A DNA stretch of 64,000 nucleotides from Streptomyces sp. NBC_01116 (GTDB lineage: Bacteria; Actinomycetota; Actinomycetes; Streptomycetales; Streptomycetaceae), in the NCBI RefSeq assembly GCF_041435495.1, contig NZ_CP108644.1:1-64000 (forward strand). Reading direction: 5' to 3'. Each line of letters starts with the position of its first letter. Position 1 is the first letter of the stretch. Position numbers and translations under genes: made by a program. Shown piece by piece: positions 36,226 through 45,630 of this stretch. The notes beneath the pieces were generated by a model. The model was not told the DNA's origin. It worked only from the letters and a program-made list of their open reading frames with translations, and did not search any database.

Positions 36226-36535
36226 TTTCCTGCCTTCCCCTGATGGGTACAACGAGATGAGCGGGGCAATCCGTTACGAATATGACAACTCACCATATCT
36301 TCACCGCATAGGAGACTTGCAGGAGATTACTCCCTATTGATTATTTTTCGGCAAATGATCAGAGTCGGCACTTACGGCTCGCGGCTCTCTGCCAAAGCGA
36401 GGTGTGATGCTCACAACCTGCCGGCCCTCGGCGAATTCCAGGCGCCCCGCGCGTGGACACGGCAGCACCGGAGGGAAACCTGCGCGGAGTTGCTGGGAGC
36501 GAGGACCGGGTGCCGTACCGGGGCAGCACACTAGG

Positions 36536-37014
36536 GTCCGTCTGCCGTCCCCGCTGGGTTCACCGTCATCCCTCGGGGCAAGTCCGGCTACTACGGGCTC
36601 GTCGGCCCCGGTCTCACCGAGGGCGTCGACGAGGAGAAGCTGACGGCCGACGCGCTATGGGAGGCGGTGACCGGCAAGCCGGGCACCCAGACCTGGTTCA
36701 AGAGCGTGCACATCACCTGCCGCAGCCCGGAGGCCGAGGCTGCCCGTAAGACGGAGAACGAGCGGATCTACGCTCCACGGCGCGAGCGCGCTGAGAAGGC
36801 GAAGACGGAGAAGGCCACCCCCAAGCAGGTGGAGTACCTGACCACGCTCGCGGAGAAGGTCGGCAAGGAGCGGTTCGACGCCGAGTTCGCCAAGGTGATC
36901 AAGGGCAGCGACATCGAGCCCCGCACTCCCCGGCAACACTGCGCGACGGCCGCCAAGCGGCTGACCAAGGCGAGGGCCCGCCAGCTGATCACCGCTCTGC
37001 TCGGCCACGCATAG
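36536..37014 (+). pseudogene. 5'-truncated gene of unknown function
   Basis: An open frame from the stop at about 36533 encodes coding-like sequence before any start codon (KSGYYGLVGPGLTEGV, LTADALWEAVTG). It continues into TWFKSVHITCRSPEAE ... KATPKQVEYLTTLAEKVGKE and ends LITALLGHA. The first usable start is the GTG at 36667, which would begin mid-domain. The 5' part seems lost. The highly charged middle is helical. No family was recognised. Confidence 0.55.
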
Positions 37015-37071
37015 TCCAGCCTCTTCGCCCGGCCGTGCCCGCTGGGCCTCATGGGATGCCAGGTTGGGGAC

Positions 37072-37290
37072 ATGACGACGAATGAGTACGGCAAGTGGAT
37101 CCCGTTCCCCTTTATGGGTCCGCCGTGCCCCGAATGTGACCGCCTCCCGCAGTTCCCTCCGGGCGAGTTGAACGACGATCAGACGGTGGAGACTCGCGCG
37201 TGCCCAGAAGACGGGTGCAAAGGATCGATCGAGACAACCCCGTACTTCACGGCACCCCCGGGTGAAGCCACCACCGACTTCAGCGACTGA
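37072..37290 (+). CDS. small cysteine-rich protein (zinc-ribbon-like)
   Basis: The ATG at 37072 follows GGGGA. It encodes 72 residues with PPCPECDRL and ACPEDGCKG, two Cys pairs that could hold a zinc ion. A terminator follows at once, so it is a single-gene unit. Function unknown. Confidence 0.6.
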   Translation: MTTNEYGKWIPFPFMGPPCPECDRLPQFPPGELNDDQTVETRACPEDGCKGSIETTPYFTAPPGEATTDFSD

Positions 37291-37298
37291 GTTTCAGT

Positions 37299-37326
37299 TG
37301 GTGCCCGCCTCCCAAAGCGGGCACCA
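37299..37326 (+). terminator. hairpin after the small cysteine-rich gene
   Basis: TGGTGCCCGC and GCGGGCACCA make a 10-bp perfect stem with an 8-nt loop, starting 9 bp after the stop codon. Confidence 0.75.
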
Positions 37327-37449
37327 GCCCCACTCTCCAATCCGTTCACCCGGGGAGGGGGAAACGGTCGAATTCCTGACACATCAACACATGTCAGCAC
37401 CACCCGGACCTGCTGCAACCACAGGCTTCTGTCTCTGGTCTTCATCGTC

Positions 37450-38554
37450 ATGACAGCCAGCCGAAGGCCGCGGTCCTCACCGAGCGAACAGAAGTTGCGG
37501 CTGATGAAGCCGGGGTGGGCTTTCAGCCTCACGTTCGGCACCGCGGTGCTGGTCTCGGGCGGCATCTTCTACGGCCTGGTGGTGCTGCTCGACTTCAAGG
37601 AGATCGACTCAACCGCGAAGCTCGACGCGAAGACGCTCTTCGATCTGGTGAAGCTCTCCTTCGGCGTTGTGGCCGGGGCCGGCCGGGGCCGGCGCGCTCG
37701 TCGCACTGGTCGTCGCCTACCGCCGCCAGCGCGTCGACGAGACCGGCGCCCACCGCGAAGCTACCCGCCTCCACACCGAACGCTTCTCCCAGGCCGTCGA
37801 CAAACTCGGCTCCGACTCACCGGCCGTCCGACTCGGTGGCGTCCACGCCTTGGCCGGTCTCGCTGACGACGCCCCCACCCAAGACCTACGTCAGACCTGC
37901 ATCGACGTCCTGTGCGGCTACCTTCAGCTGCCATTCACACCCGACCCCGGCGAAGACCCGGCCCATCAGGAGGAACACCACCGCTACCTGGCTTTCCGCA
38001 AGGTCCGGCATACCATCCTGCGCCTCATCGGTGACCACTACCGACGCCCTCAAGGAACCCACCGCTCCTGGCAGGGCTCCGACCTCGACCTCACCGGCGT
38101 CACCATCGACAGCGACATGGACTTCGCCGGCGCGGTGTTCTCTGACGGCAGGGTGGACTTCCGCGACGCGAGGTTCACCGGCGGCATGGTGGACTTCCAC
38201 GGCGCGAGGTTCTCCAGCGGCACGGTGAAGTTCCAGGGCGCGGTGTTCTCCGGCGGCAGAATGGACTTCCGCTCCGCAACGTTCACCGGCGGCACGGTGG
38301 ACTTCCACGGCGCAACGTTCACCGGCGGCACGGTGGACTTCCGCTTCGCGAGGTTCACCGACGGCACGGTGAACTTCGGTAGCGCGAGGTTCACCGGCGG
38401 CACGGTGGACTTCCACGGCGCAACGTTCACCGGCGGCATGGTGAACTTTGGCTTCGCGAGGGGGTCGGCTCCCCGAGGGCTTTTTGCTGCAGCTGGCATA
38501 CCCGTCCCTGCCACGGTCGTCATCCCTTCCGCTTGGCTGCCCCCTGTTCCATAA
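37450..38554 (+). pseudogene. pentapeptide-like repeat membrane protein, frameshifted
   Basis: The first frame (ATG at 37450) gives a basic start and a transmembrane helix (LVSGGIFYGLVVLL). Near 37680 a 10-bp duplication (CCGGGGCCGG twice) shifts the frame. The next frame continues the second membrane helix (GALVALVVAYRRQRVDE), a conserved segment (LHTERFSQAVDKLGSD, AVRLGGVHALAGLADD), and then twelve-residue repeats of the type FTGGTVDFHGAT to the end at 38554. Removing 10 bp restores one protein of the standard Streptomyces type with an N-terminal anchor and a beta-helix. The role of the family is unknown. Confidence 0.75.
38132..38461 (+). repeat. nine 36-bp tandem repeats in the pentapeptide-like gene
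   Basis: A 36-bp unit (GCGAGGTTCACCGGCGGCAC...) repeats nine times plus a partial copy, encoding a 12-residue unit F-x-G-G-x-V-D-F-x-x-A-x. The copies are so alike at DNA level that unequal recombination could readily change the number. Confidence 0.85.
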
Positions 38555-38592
38555 CTCCGAGGGGGCGAAATCGGTCGTTTCCGCCTCGGCAG

Positions 38593-39692
38593 CTACCGGC
38601 CGATGCCCTCGGTGGCGGTGTCCTCCCAGCGTTCGCCCTCGTCGACGTACTCCCAGATGACCGGGCTGTTGGCGGCCCAGCCGCCCTGCTTCCGGAGCTT
38701 CTCGGCGCGCTTGCCCCGCTTGCGGCCGGTGCTGACCAGGCCGCGGCGTGCGGAGTGCCCGGTGAGCTTCACGTCCAGGCCGGCGCGCTCGGCGGCCCGG
38801 GTGATGGCGAGGCGGCAGCCGTCGGGTCCCGGCCGCTGGGTGCCGAGGCGGCCCTTCTGGTCGACGGGCAGGAAGGCCGGGCCCGCGGTGAGGCCGGCGG
38901 CTTCCTTCCAGGCGAGCCAGCAGCGGACCGGGCAGGTGTCGGGGTTCTCTCCGTAGGCGACCGCGACGTCGCGGGGCGGGCGGCCCTTGACCGAGGGGAC
39001 GTGCACCTCCAGTCCTTCGGCGACCTGGGTGATGCCCTCGGTGTCGAGCGAGGAGACCTCCTCGGAGCGCCCGGCGATGCCGAACGCCAGCGTCGCCAGC
39101 GCCCGGTCGCGCAGCCGGGCCAGTTCGGGCAGTTCCTGGGTACCGCGCCGACGGCGGGCTGCGGGCGGGCGGCGGTCGCGGTGTTCATCGCCTTCAGGTG
39201 CGCGGGGGTGGCCGCGATCGCCTTGCCGCGGCCGCGCACGGTCCGCGCCGGGTCGAGCTTCATCGGCTTGAGGGCTTCCCGGGCCGCCTTCGTCGCCTGC
39301 TTCGGGACCTCGGTGCCGTACCGGCGAGCGGTGACCGTGACGCCGGTGATGCGGCGGTCGATGGTGCTGGGCGCGGCCTTCTTCATCCCGTCCAGCCAGA
39401 CCACGTAGGCGACCAGCGTGCCCTTGGTGACCGCGGTCAGCGGCAGCGCGTGGCCGGTCTGCCCGGCGAGCCAGCGGTGGAACTCGGCCCAGAGCTCCCA
39501 GTCTCGGGCATAGGAGGTACGGGTCTTCTTCGGCCGGGCATCCGCCAGGTGCTCCTCGGCGCCCTGGTCGAGCGCGGCGAGCACCGCGGCGGTCGCGCTG
39601 TCGTACGGTGCCGGGCCAGCGCCGCCGGGTGCAGGCGGGCCGACGAGCTCGGCAGTGACGTGGTCCTCATACGGCTGGAGCTGGCCGGTCAT
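38593..39692 (-). pseudogene. tyrosine recombinase/integrase, one-base frameshift
   Basis: The ATG at 39692 starts an N-terminal SAM-like domain (KKTRTSYARDWELWAEFHRW ... LTAVTKGTLVAYVVWL). Near 39142 the sequence GTACCCAGG appears to lack one C. The corrected frame runs QELPELARLRDRAL ... GRSEEVSSLD ... GHSARRGLVSTG ... SPVIWEYVDEG, giving the catalytic R, HxxR and Y of tyrosine recombinases. The total would be about 366 residues. The start overlaps the upstream gene stop (ATGA). It may have integrated this or a neighbouring island. Confidence 0.75.
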
Positions 39693-39990
39693 GACCGGCC
39701 CACCTCTTCGGCCGCAGCGGCGATCCGGGCGCGGAAGGCAGCCTCGCCGGTGGCGTCGTAGTGCTCAAGCGGGTTCCACCAGTAGTCCCAGTCGAAGTCT
39801 TCGCGGTGGTTGAAGGGATGTGCGGTGGCCCGCAGCTGCTGCCACTCGCGCACGATGGCCGCCTTCTCCCGCTCAGCGCGCTCGGCCGGGTCCGTCTTGA
39901 GCAGGTACTCCAGCATGACGACGGAGGTGGAGACATAGCGGCTGAGGGCTCGCATGGCGAAGGAGAGCTCGCCGGTCTCGCCGACGCAGC
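39689..39990 (-). pseudogene. 5'-truncated gene coupled to the integrase
   Basis: A frame entering from a Ku fragment reads GETGELSFAMRALSRYVSTS, EYLLKTDPAERAER and WDYWWNPLEHYDATGEAAF. It ends with a stop overlapping the integrase ATG. The coding character is good, but the start is missing, replaced by Ku sequence at about 39990. It is probably the integrase's native upstream partner. No family was recognised. Confidence 0.5.
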
Positions 39991-40349
39991 GCGTAGGGCT
40001 TCGCGGCGACCTGCCCGTCGGCGGCGAGGTAGTAGGAGTCGCTGATCCGCACCGGATCGATGCTGTCGGCGTCGGTGAACGCGGCGATCTCGATCGCCTT
40101 CGCCGTCGGCAACGGCATCTGCTCAAGTTCCTCGTCGGTCACCGGGACCGTCTGGTCCTTCGCGATCTCGTAGCCCTTGCCGATTTCGTCCTGGGAGACG
40201 ACCTGGTCGTCGAGCTCGAAGACCTTCAGGGTCCGCACCCGGCCCATGTCCGCCAGGTGCACCCGGTGGAAGTGGACGTCGTGGTCCTCGGTCGCGGACA
40301 CGACCTTCACCGGGATCGTGACCAGCCCGAAGCTGATGGCCCGGCCCAC
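39990..40349 (-). pseudogene. Ku (non-homologous end joining) N-terminal fragment
   Basis: The GTG at 40349 starts GRAISFGLVTIPVKVVSATE, followed by FHRVHLADMGRVRTLKVFEL and PTAKAIEIAAFTDADSIDP, the well-conserved first ~120 residues of bacterial Ku. After AAKPYALR the sequence jumps into an unrelated gene (about 39990), so more than half of the protein (normally 270-300 residues) is missing. Ku holds broken DNA ends together for LigD; this copy cannot be functional. Confidence 0.85.
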
Positions 40350-40747
40350 AACGGTCGCGGCATCTCTTCTACCTCCAGGCCCCCACGGCGGTGTCGGAGC
40401 GGGAAGCGGACCGGAAACACCGAAAAGGCGAGGTCACCCGTCGGGCTGAGGTGGCCCCGGGGTGCTGCCCGCACCTTTGATCCTCACGCCGGGCAGGGCC
40501 GCCCGCATCTCCACCGCGCGCCTCTGCCCGGGCACCGGGCCGGGGCCCGCACCGTTCGACAGGCAACGTCGTACTTCGTCACGGGGTAGGCGGGCCAGCT
40601 CCACCGACGGTTGTTCACCGGTACGGGTATTCGCTCCCGGGCGGCCGGGGAAGCCCCGGTCAGGTGACCCGAGTACGGCAGCATCATCAACGGAGCACTG
40701 AGAGGCCGGCGACGGCGCCCGGCGTGGGTGTCTGCTGGAAGTGCGGG
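40350..40747. other. intergenic region, no gene seen
   Basis: About 400 bp between the Ku fragment and the coiled-coil gene. There are Arg/Pro-rich open frames on both strands but no motif, start signal or hairpin I would support. Confidence 0.5.
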
Positions 40748-41740
40748 TTACCAAAGGCGGAGTTCGGTGGCCAGTTCCTCCCACCACTCGTGGCGGTGTT
40801 CGTCTTCGGGGTCGGGGCTGGGGCCGAGCGCGAGGACCTGGTCGTCGACGCGGTAGGTGAGGCGGTAGAGCAGGACGCGGGTCGCGCATTCGAGCCAGCG
40901 TTCGGTTTCTCGTGCTGGTGGTGCCGGGCCGAGGACGGTGGCGAACCACGCGGGCAGGAGCAGGCGGTCGCTGACGGCATCGGTCAGTTTGCTGCGCAGC
41001 GCCAGGATGAGGCGTTGTACCGCGCGTTGGCCGGCGGCGATGGCCGGCTGTTTGTCGGCGGTGGCCGCCCGGTCCGCGGCGAGGGCTGCGGTGGACGTGC
41101 GGGCTTCAGCGGCCTGCCGGGTGAGGCCCTGTCGCTCGGTCGTCTCGCGCGCGATGACGGAGCGCAGTTTGGTGGCGGCCTTGGCGTGGGGCTGGGTGCT
41201 GTAGCGGGTGGAGAGCAGGGCGCCGGTCAGGGTGACGGCTTCCTCCCGGGTGGCCCGGTGCTGGGCCTGCGCGTTACGGAAGCGCTGGACCCGATGCTGG
41301 TGGTGGGTTCGGAGGGCGGTGGTGAGGAGGGCGTCGGCGGCGTCCCAGCCGGACTTCATGGTGGCGGCCAGGGCGTGCTGGTCCTTGGTGAAGGTGTCCA
41401 GGTCCGCCGGTGGGATGTTCCCGACGGCCATGATCTGGCCTTCCAGCAGCCGTACGTGCTGGGTGAGCCGTTTCACCGTCCGCTCCGCGGTGTCGACGCG
41501 GTCGTCGAGCTCGTCGACCCGGCCGTCGGCTTCCTCGGTCGTGGTCTCCAGGCCGGAGACGTCGTCGCGAAGGGAACGCAGCTCGTGGTCCAGGTCCTCG
41601 GTGTAGCCGAACCGGGACTTCAACCGCTCGTACGCGCCCTCGAGGTCGTCCAGACGGCTGTCGAGATCGTCTACTCGCCGGTCGGTATCGCGGACCCGCC
41701 GGTCGGTGTCCCGGAACTGGGAGTTCAGAGCGTCGCTCAC
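40748..41740 (-). CDS. coiled-coil protein
   Basis: A 330-residue protein. Residues about 8-100 are a long heptad coiled coil with near-perfect seven-residue repeats (RDTDRRV RDTDRRV DDLDSRL), and the middle is again helical and charged. The C-terminus ends in a Trp-rich segment (HEWWEELATELRLW). No signal peptide or membrane helix. Its start overlaps the stop of the membrane-protein gene upstream (ATGA), so the pair is coupled, perhaps as a membrane anchor plus cytosolic rod. No family was recognised. Confidence 0.75.
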   Translation of the reverse strand: MSDALNSQFRDTDRRVRDTDRRVDDLDSRLDDLEGAYERLKSRFGYTEDLDHELRSLRDDVSGLETTTEEADGRVDELDDRVDTAERTVKRLTQHVRLLEGQIMAVGNIPPADLDTFTKDQHALAATMKSGWDAADALLTTALRTHHQHRVQRFRNAQAQHRATREEAVTLTGALLSTRYSTQPHAKAATKLRSVIARETTERQGLTRQAAEARTSTAALAADRAATADKQPAIAAGQRAVQRLILALRSKLTDAVSDRLLLPAWFATVLGPAPPARETERWLECATRVLLYRLTYRVDDQVLALGPSPDPEDEHRHEWWEELATELRLW

Positions 41741-42243
41741 TTCCCCGTCTCCTGTCCGTCCGCGGCAGCCGTTCCCACGAAGGCCCAGCCGATCAGCAGG
41801 GCGATGATGAACCAGGGCGACAGGACGCCCAGGACGATCAGGACGAGCAGCACCCCCACCGCGTGCAGGGCGACGGACGCGGTGCGGAGTGAGAGGTGGT
41901 TCTTCACGGTCGCCTTGAGCGGCCAGCCGAAGAAGGTGCCAACCAGGTGAGGCACTACCAGGGCGTACCAGCCGTTCGAGTACCCCAACAGGCGGAAGGC
42001 GAGGATCAGGGCGACCGCCACCGCGCTCTGGGCCCGCCAGGACCAGAAGATGACCGTCTCGCTACGCACCCGCTCCGGTTCGGCCAGGAGCGCCGGCATC
42101 TGCGTCTCATACGCCATCAGCGTCTGCGGACGTTCCATCAGGACGTCGAACGCCTCGTCCGGAACACCCTCGTCATGGTCCTGAGCGACGACGCGAGCAT
42201 GCTGATCGGCCAGAGCACGGACCAGCTGTGCTGCCGTCCGCAC
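41737..42243 (-). CDS. membrane protein coupled to the coiled-coil gene
   Basis: A 168-residue protein from the ATG at 42243. A soluble helical N-terminal half of about 70 residues is followed by four hydrophobic segments (AQSAVAVALILAFRLL; WYALVVPHLVGTFFG; VALHAVGVLLVLIVLG; WFIIALLIGWAFVG). It is the first gene of a two-gene unit. Function unknown. Confidence 0.75.
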   Translation of the reverse strand: MRTAAQLVRALADQHARVVAQDHDEGVPDEAFDVLMERPQTLMAYETQMPALLAEPERVRSETVIFWSWRAQSAVAVALILAFRLLGYSNGWYALVVPHLVGTFFGWPLKATVKNHLSLRTASVALHAVGVLLVLIVLGVLSPWFIIALLIGWAFVGTAAADGQETGK

Positions 42244-42282
42244 CCACAGGGAGTGTGGGTGCGGACCCTTCAGGGGCGGGAA

Positions 42283-42669
42283 TCAGCAGGTGATCGTGGT
42301 CGAGGACACGACGCTGGTTTCTACCGCGCCGCCGTACTGGTAGTCGGTGTCGATCGGCCTGTCGGTGGCGCAGATATTCCACTCCTGGGAGTAGCTACCC
42401 ATCTGCACACGCAGCCGGGTGTTGCCGTTGGCCGGTGTGCTGTCCCGCAGGTGACCGAACACGCGGATGCGGCCGTCGTCCCACGGGCACATGTACAGCT
42501 TGCCGGTGAGCCCGGTGAACACCTTCTGGGTGCACGTCAGCGTCGATTCATCCGCGGCGACGGCCGATGTCGCCGCGTTCGGTGAGGCTGCGGTTGGGCT
42601 GGAGAAAGTCAGCGCGGCAGCGGTGAGGCAGGTTCCGATGGCCAGCGCGGTGGTACTGAAACGTCTCAT
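42283..42669 (-). CDS. small secreted protein
   Basis: A 128-residue protein with a signal peptide (MRRFSTTALAIGTCLTAAAL, cleavage near TAAS). The mature part has four Cys residues (LTCTQKVF, YMCPWDDG, NICATDRP, TITC), suggesting two disulphides, and a beta-rich pattern (RIRVFGHLRDS, TRLRVQMGS). No family was recognised. It lies on the same strand as, and just downstream of, a lipoprotein and a large secreted protein. Confidence 0.75.
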   Translation of the reverse strand: MRRFSTTALAIGTCLTAAALTFSSPTAASPNAATSAVAADESTLTCTQKVFTGLTGKLYMCPWDDGRIRVFGHLRDSTPANGNTRLRVQMGSYSQEWNICATDRPIDTDYQYGGAVETSVVSSTTITC

Positions 42670-42788
42670 GGGTCATGTCTTTCTCTGGGAGGAAGTACGA
42701 GGCGCCCGAGTCCCGGGCGTGGCTTGGCTTCCGGTGCCCCTCAGAGCGCGCGGGCACCGGAAGTTCGGCGTCGGTGTACGGAGCGCGC

Positions 42789-43376
42789 CTACTTGGCGAC
42801 TTTCAGCTCGACTTCGCAGTCCATGGTCTGGCTGTACGCCTGGCCGGCCTGGCGGTAGTCGAAGCGGCACCAGCGGGCCGCTTCCTTCGGCGGTGCGGTG
42901 ATCTTCAGCTTGGCCAGGTAGAAGATGTCGCTCTCCTTGCCGGCTTCTACCTTGACCGGCTTCAGCGCGTAGTTCTTCAGCTTCCCGAAGTCGGGGGTGT
43001 GCGGTCCCCCGTGATCCGCCAGCAGTGGGAGGCCACCGGTGTCCTCCAGGTGGTAGGCGCCGTATTCCAGCACCTTGATCCCGGAAGGGACGCGCTTGAT
43101 GGCGACATCCGTGATCTCGATGGGCTGCGAGGAGGTGTTGTACGGCACCGGCAGGGCGAAGTACCAGATCTCGCCCACCCGCGTGTTCTCGTTGCCCACG
43201 ACCCCGCTGGACTGGGTGCCCTCGCTCGCCAGCGCCGTGCCCGGCCTGCTCGCGGCCGCACCGCCTCCGCCTTGGCCTCCGGGTGAGCAGGCGGTCAGAG
43301 CCAGAGCCAGAGCGGCGAGAAGGACAAGGGCTCTAGAACGAGTAGAAGACACCGGGCTTGCCTGAGACCCTGTCAT
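42789..43376 (-). CDS. lipoprotein following the large secreted protein
   Basis: The ATG at 43376 lies inside the end of the upstream gene (44-bp overlap); a GTG at 43349 is an alternative. The signal peptide ends in the lipobox ALTAC. The mature part is beta-rich (EIWYFALPVPYNTSSQ, EITDVAIKRVPSG, LKPVKVEAGKESDIFYLAKL) and ends with RWCRFDYRQ and CEVELKVAK. The tight overlap with the 43333-45630 gene suggests the two proteins act together, for example as chaperone, anchor or immunity; this is a guess. Confidence 0.75.
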   Translation of the reverse strand: MTGSQASPVSSTRSRALVLLAALALALTACSPGGQGGGGAAASRPGTALASEGTQSSGVVGNENTRVGEIWYFALPVPYNTSSQPIEITDVAIKRVPSGIKVLEYGAYHLEDTGGLPLLADHGGPHTPDFGKLKNYALKPVKVEAGKESDIFYLAKLKITAPPKEAARWCRFDYRQAGQAYSQTMDCEVELKVAK

Positions 43377-45630
43377 TCTTCCCCCAGATGTCATGTCTCG
43401 CGTTGCTCTTGGTGCCGGCGGTGATCCGCTGCTTGTGGTCGGTGTCGTACTGCGTCGACGCTCCCAGCTTCACGCCGAACGCGCTGACGGCACCGGACCA
43501 CTTGATGCTGCGGTTCTTGCCGAGCTGGAAGTTGGATCCCCTGGCGACCCAGGCGCGGTGGCTGTGGGGCGACTTGTAGTAGCCGCCGGATCCGTCCTTG
43601 TTGCTTACGTCCTTGCCGTACTTGCCCACGGCTCCGCCGCTCGGGACCTTGTACTTACCGCCCTGGATCCGGTAGCGGATGTACGTGTCCTTGCCGTAGT
43701 TGCACTTCCACGTTTCCTTGTACTTCTTGTACTCGATCGGGACCTTCCACTGCTTGCCGTAGTTCGGGCCCTTGTTCGTGTAGCCGGTCGATGCCGAGAT
43801 GGCCGAGCCGAGCGTCACCGAGCCCTCGATCGTCCAGTCGGAACCGGTCTTGACCGCGACCTCGACATTCGTGGACAGCTTGGAATCGTATTCCACCGTG
43901 GCCTTGGAATCCCAGGCAGCGTGTCCCTCGACGACCGCCGTGTATCTGATCTGCCTGTCGATGATCTTCGTCTTGGTCCTGTCGCATCCACCGTCCATGG
44001 GGCGGACCTCCATAGCCTTGGTGTCGACCCCCTTGACGATGTAGGGGTCGCCCTGCGGGAGCCCGGAGGTGTCGCTCTGGTACTCGGGCAGCGGCTGCTC
44101 ACCCAGCGTGTCAACGGAGTTCCGCTCGTCCCTGGAGGCCCAACTGTGCGCAGTCTGAACCTCGTTGGGCTGCGGTGACTCCTGCATCATCGCTTCGGTG
44201 ACGGGGCGGATTTTGGAGGGAGTGTCGTCCTCCGCCGCGGAGGTCACGAGGGCACGGGCAGCCGCGGGTGCGCTCGCCGGTGCCGCCATGACGAAGTCGG
44301 TGCCGCGCATGATCTGGCCGGAGGCGGTCTGGCCGTCGAGATGGGCCACGGCGTTGATGGCACCTCCGTTGGCGGTGGCGGCCTGACTCACATCCGCGGG
44401 AAGCGTGGCGGGGAGGGAGACCTTCCAAGTGCCGTCCGCCGCGGTCACGGCTGTGCCCAGCGTGGTCAGCTCCTCCTCTACGGTGCTCTCGCTCGTGATG
44501 TCGATGGCCTCGACCCTGACCGGCAGCCCGGCGGCCGGGCTGCCGTTCCCCAGGGTGAACCTGCCGGTGAACTCCGCAGGATTCTGCGGCGCGGGGTCGG
44601 GTGATGCGTCCGTCACCGCCTGAGGAGCCGGCTCCTCAGGCGGCGCGCTCCCGAAGATGGGCTTGGCATCGGCGGGAGGGCTTGCGAGGCAGGAGGCGAT
44701 GTCGGCGTGGACGTCACCGTGGAAGCCACTGCCCACATCGCCGTTGGCGAGTTCCGTCAAGCCAGATCCTGTGTAACTCCTGGCGACACCCGAGTGGTCG
44801 GGGGTGGCGCCCACCGTGTAGGTGGTGCCGGGTCCGGGGCTCCAGCCGGTGAGGGTCTTGGTGCCGACGCCCGAGACGACCACGGTGGCGGCGCTGAAGG
44901 GCGCGGCGCCCGCGGCCTCGCTGTAGGTCCACTGCCTGACCTCGCCGAGCCGGTCGGCGATACCGCGCTTGAGCGTATAGATCGTGGAACCCTGGGCCCA
45001 TACGTCGTTCGCGCCGTCCATGGCGATCACGGCGTCGTTCGTGGCGGCGACGGTTTTGACCTTGGTGATGGCTCCGGTCCCGGAGGCGGGGTCGGCGACG
45101 GAGAAGATGTCCAGCGAACCGGTGTAGCTCAGGGCGAAGATCCGGTCCGCGCCGCCCGACACGATGGTCGCGTAGTTGTTCCAGCCGCCGCCGTAGTCGC
45201 GCACCGAGGTCAGGAGGCTTCCGCCGGTCGCGGTGTTGTCCTTGTAGGTCTTCAGCGCGCCCTCGCCGGTGACCACGTAGATGATGCCGTGGCCGCCGGT
45301 GAAGAACCTGCTGTGCGTGTCGAGCGGTGTGCTCACACCCGTGTCGTGAAGCGCGCCGATGGCATTGCCGGTCAGCGGGTCCCAGTCAAGGAACTTCCGC
45401 AGCACCCCCTCGTCGCCACTCACGTCGTGGACATAGGTGGCGATTCCGCTGGCACAGGCCTGTGCCGTCACACCCTCGCGCGCCCCCTCGACCGCTCGCG
45501 TGGGAGCGTCCGCGAAAGCGGTCGGCACGGTGAGAGTGGTCGCGAGGAGGGCTGAAGCGCAGGCGGCGCTCAGCGCGAGGCGACGAGGCGAAGATGCCTT
45601 GGGCATCTTTCTTCGGTACCAGGGATTCAC
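43333..45630 (-). CDS. large secreted protein: tachylectin-like propeller plus beta-rich C-terminal domain
   Basis: The GTG at 45630 (alternative ATG at 45606) gives about 765 residues with a signal peptide ending TAFADA. Residues about 60-290 resemble a tachylectin-2-type beta-propeller (GHGIIYVVTGEGALKTYKDN, DRIFALSYTGSLDIFSV, NDVWAQGSTIYTLKR), a sugar-binding fold. A Pro-rich linker and an Ig/carboxypeptidase-regulatory-like domain follow (GSPAAGLPVRVEAIDI, DGTWKVSLPA). The last ~250 residues have alternating Ser/Thr-rich strands (SKLSTNVEVAVKTGSDWTIE, GSAISASTGYTNKG), a texture seen in aerolysin-type pore formers. A secreted sugar-binding toxin is possible but unproven. Confidence 0.65.
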   Translation of the reverse strand: MNPWYRRKMPKASSPRRLALSAACASALLATTLTVPTAFADAPTRAVEGAREGVTAQACASGIATYVHDVSGDEGVLRKFLDWDPLTGNAIGALHDTGVSTPLDTHSRFFTGGHGIIYVVTGEGALKTYKDNTATGGSLLTSVRDYGGGWNNYATIVSGGADRIFALSYTGSLDIFSVADPASGTGAITKVKTVAATNDAVIAMDGANDVWAQGSTIYTLKRGIADRLGEVRQWTYSEAAGAAPFSAATVVVSGVGTKTLTGWSPGPGTTYTVGATPDHSGVARSYTGSGLTELANGDVGSGFHGDVHADIASCLASPPADAKPIFGSAPPEEPAPQAVTDASPDPAPQNPAEFTGRFTLGNGSPAAGLPVRVEAIDITSESTVEEELTTLGTAVTAADGTWKVSLPATLPADVSQAATANGGAINAVAHLDGQTASGQIMRGTDFVMAAPASAPAAARALVTSAAEDDTPSKIRPVTEAMMQESPQPNEVQTAHSWASRDERNSVDTLGEQPLPEYQSDTSGLPQGDPYIVKGVDTKAMEVRPMDGGCDRTKTKIIDRQIRYTAVVEGHAAWDSKATVEYDSKLSTNVEVAVKTGSDWTIEGSVTLGSAISASTGYTNKGPNYGKQWKVPIEYKKYKETWKCNYGKDTYIRYRIQGGKYKVPSGGAVGKYGKDVSNKDGSGGYYKSPHSHRAWVARGSNFQLGKNRSIKWSGAVSAFGVKLGASTQYDTDHKQRITAGTKSNARHDIWGKNDRVSGKPGVFYSF

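Noticed and set aside
38132..38461. CRISPR array
   Set aside because: The 36-bp units are contiguous with no spacers and encode an in-frame 12-residue protein repeat.
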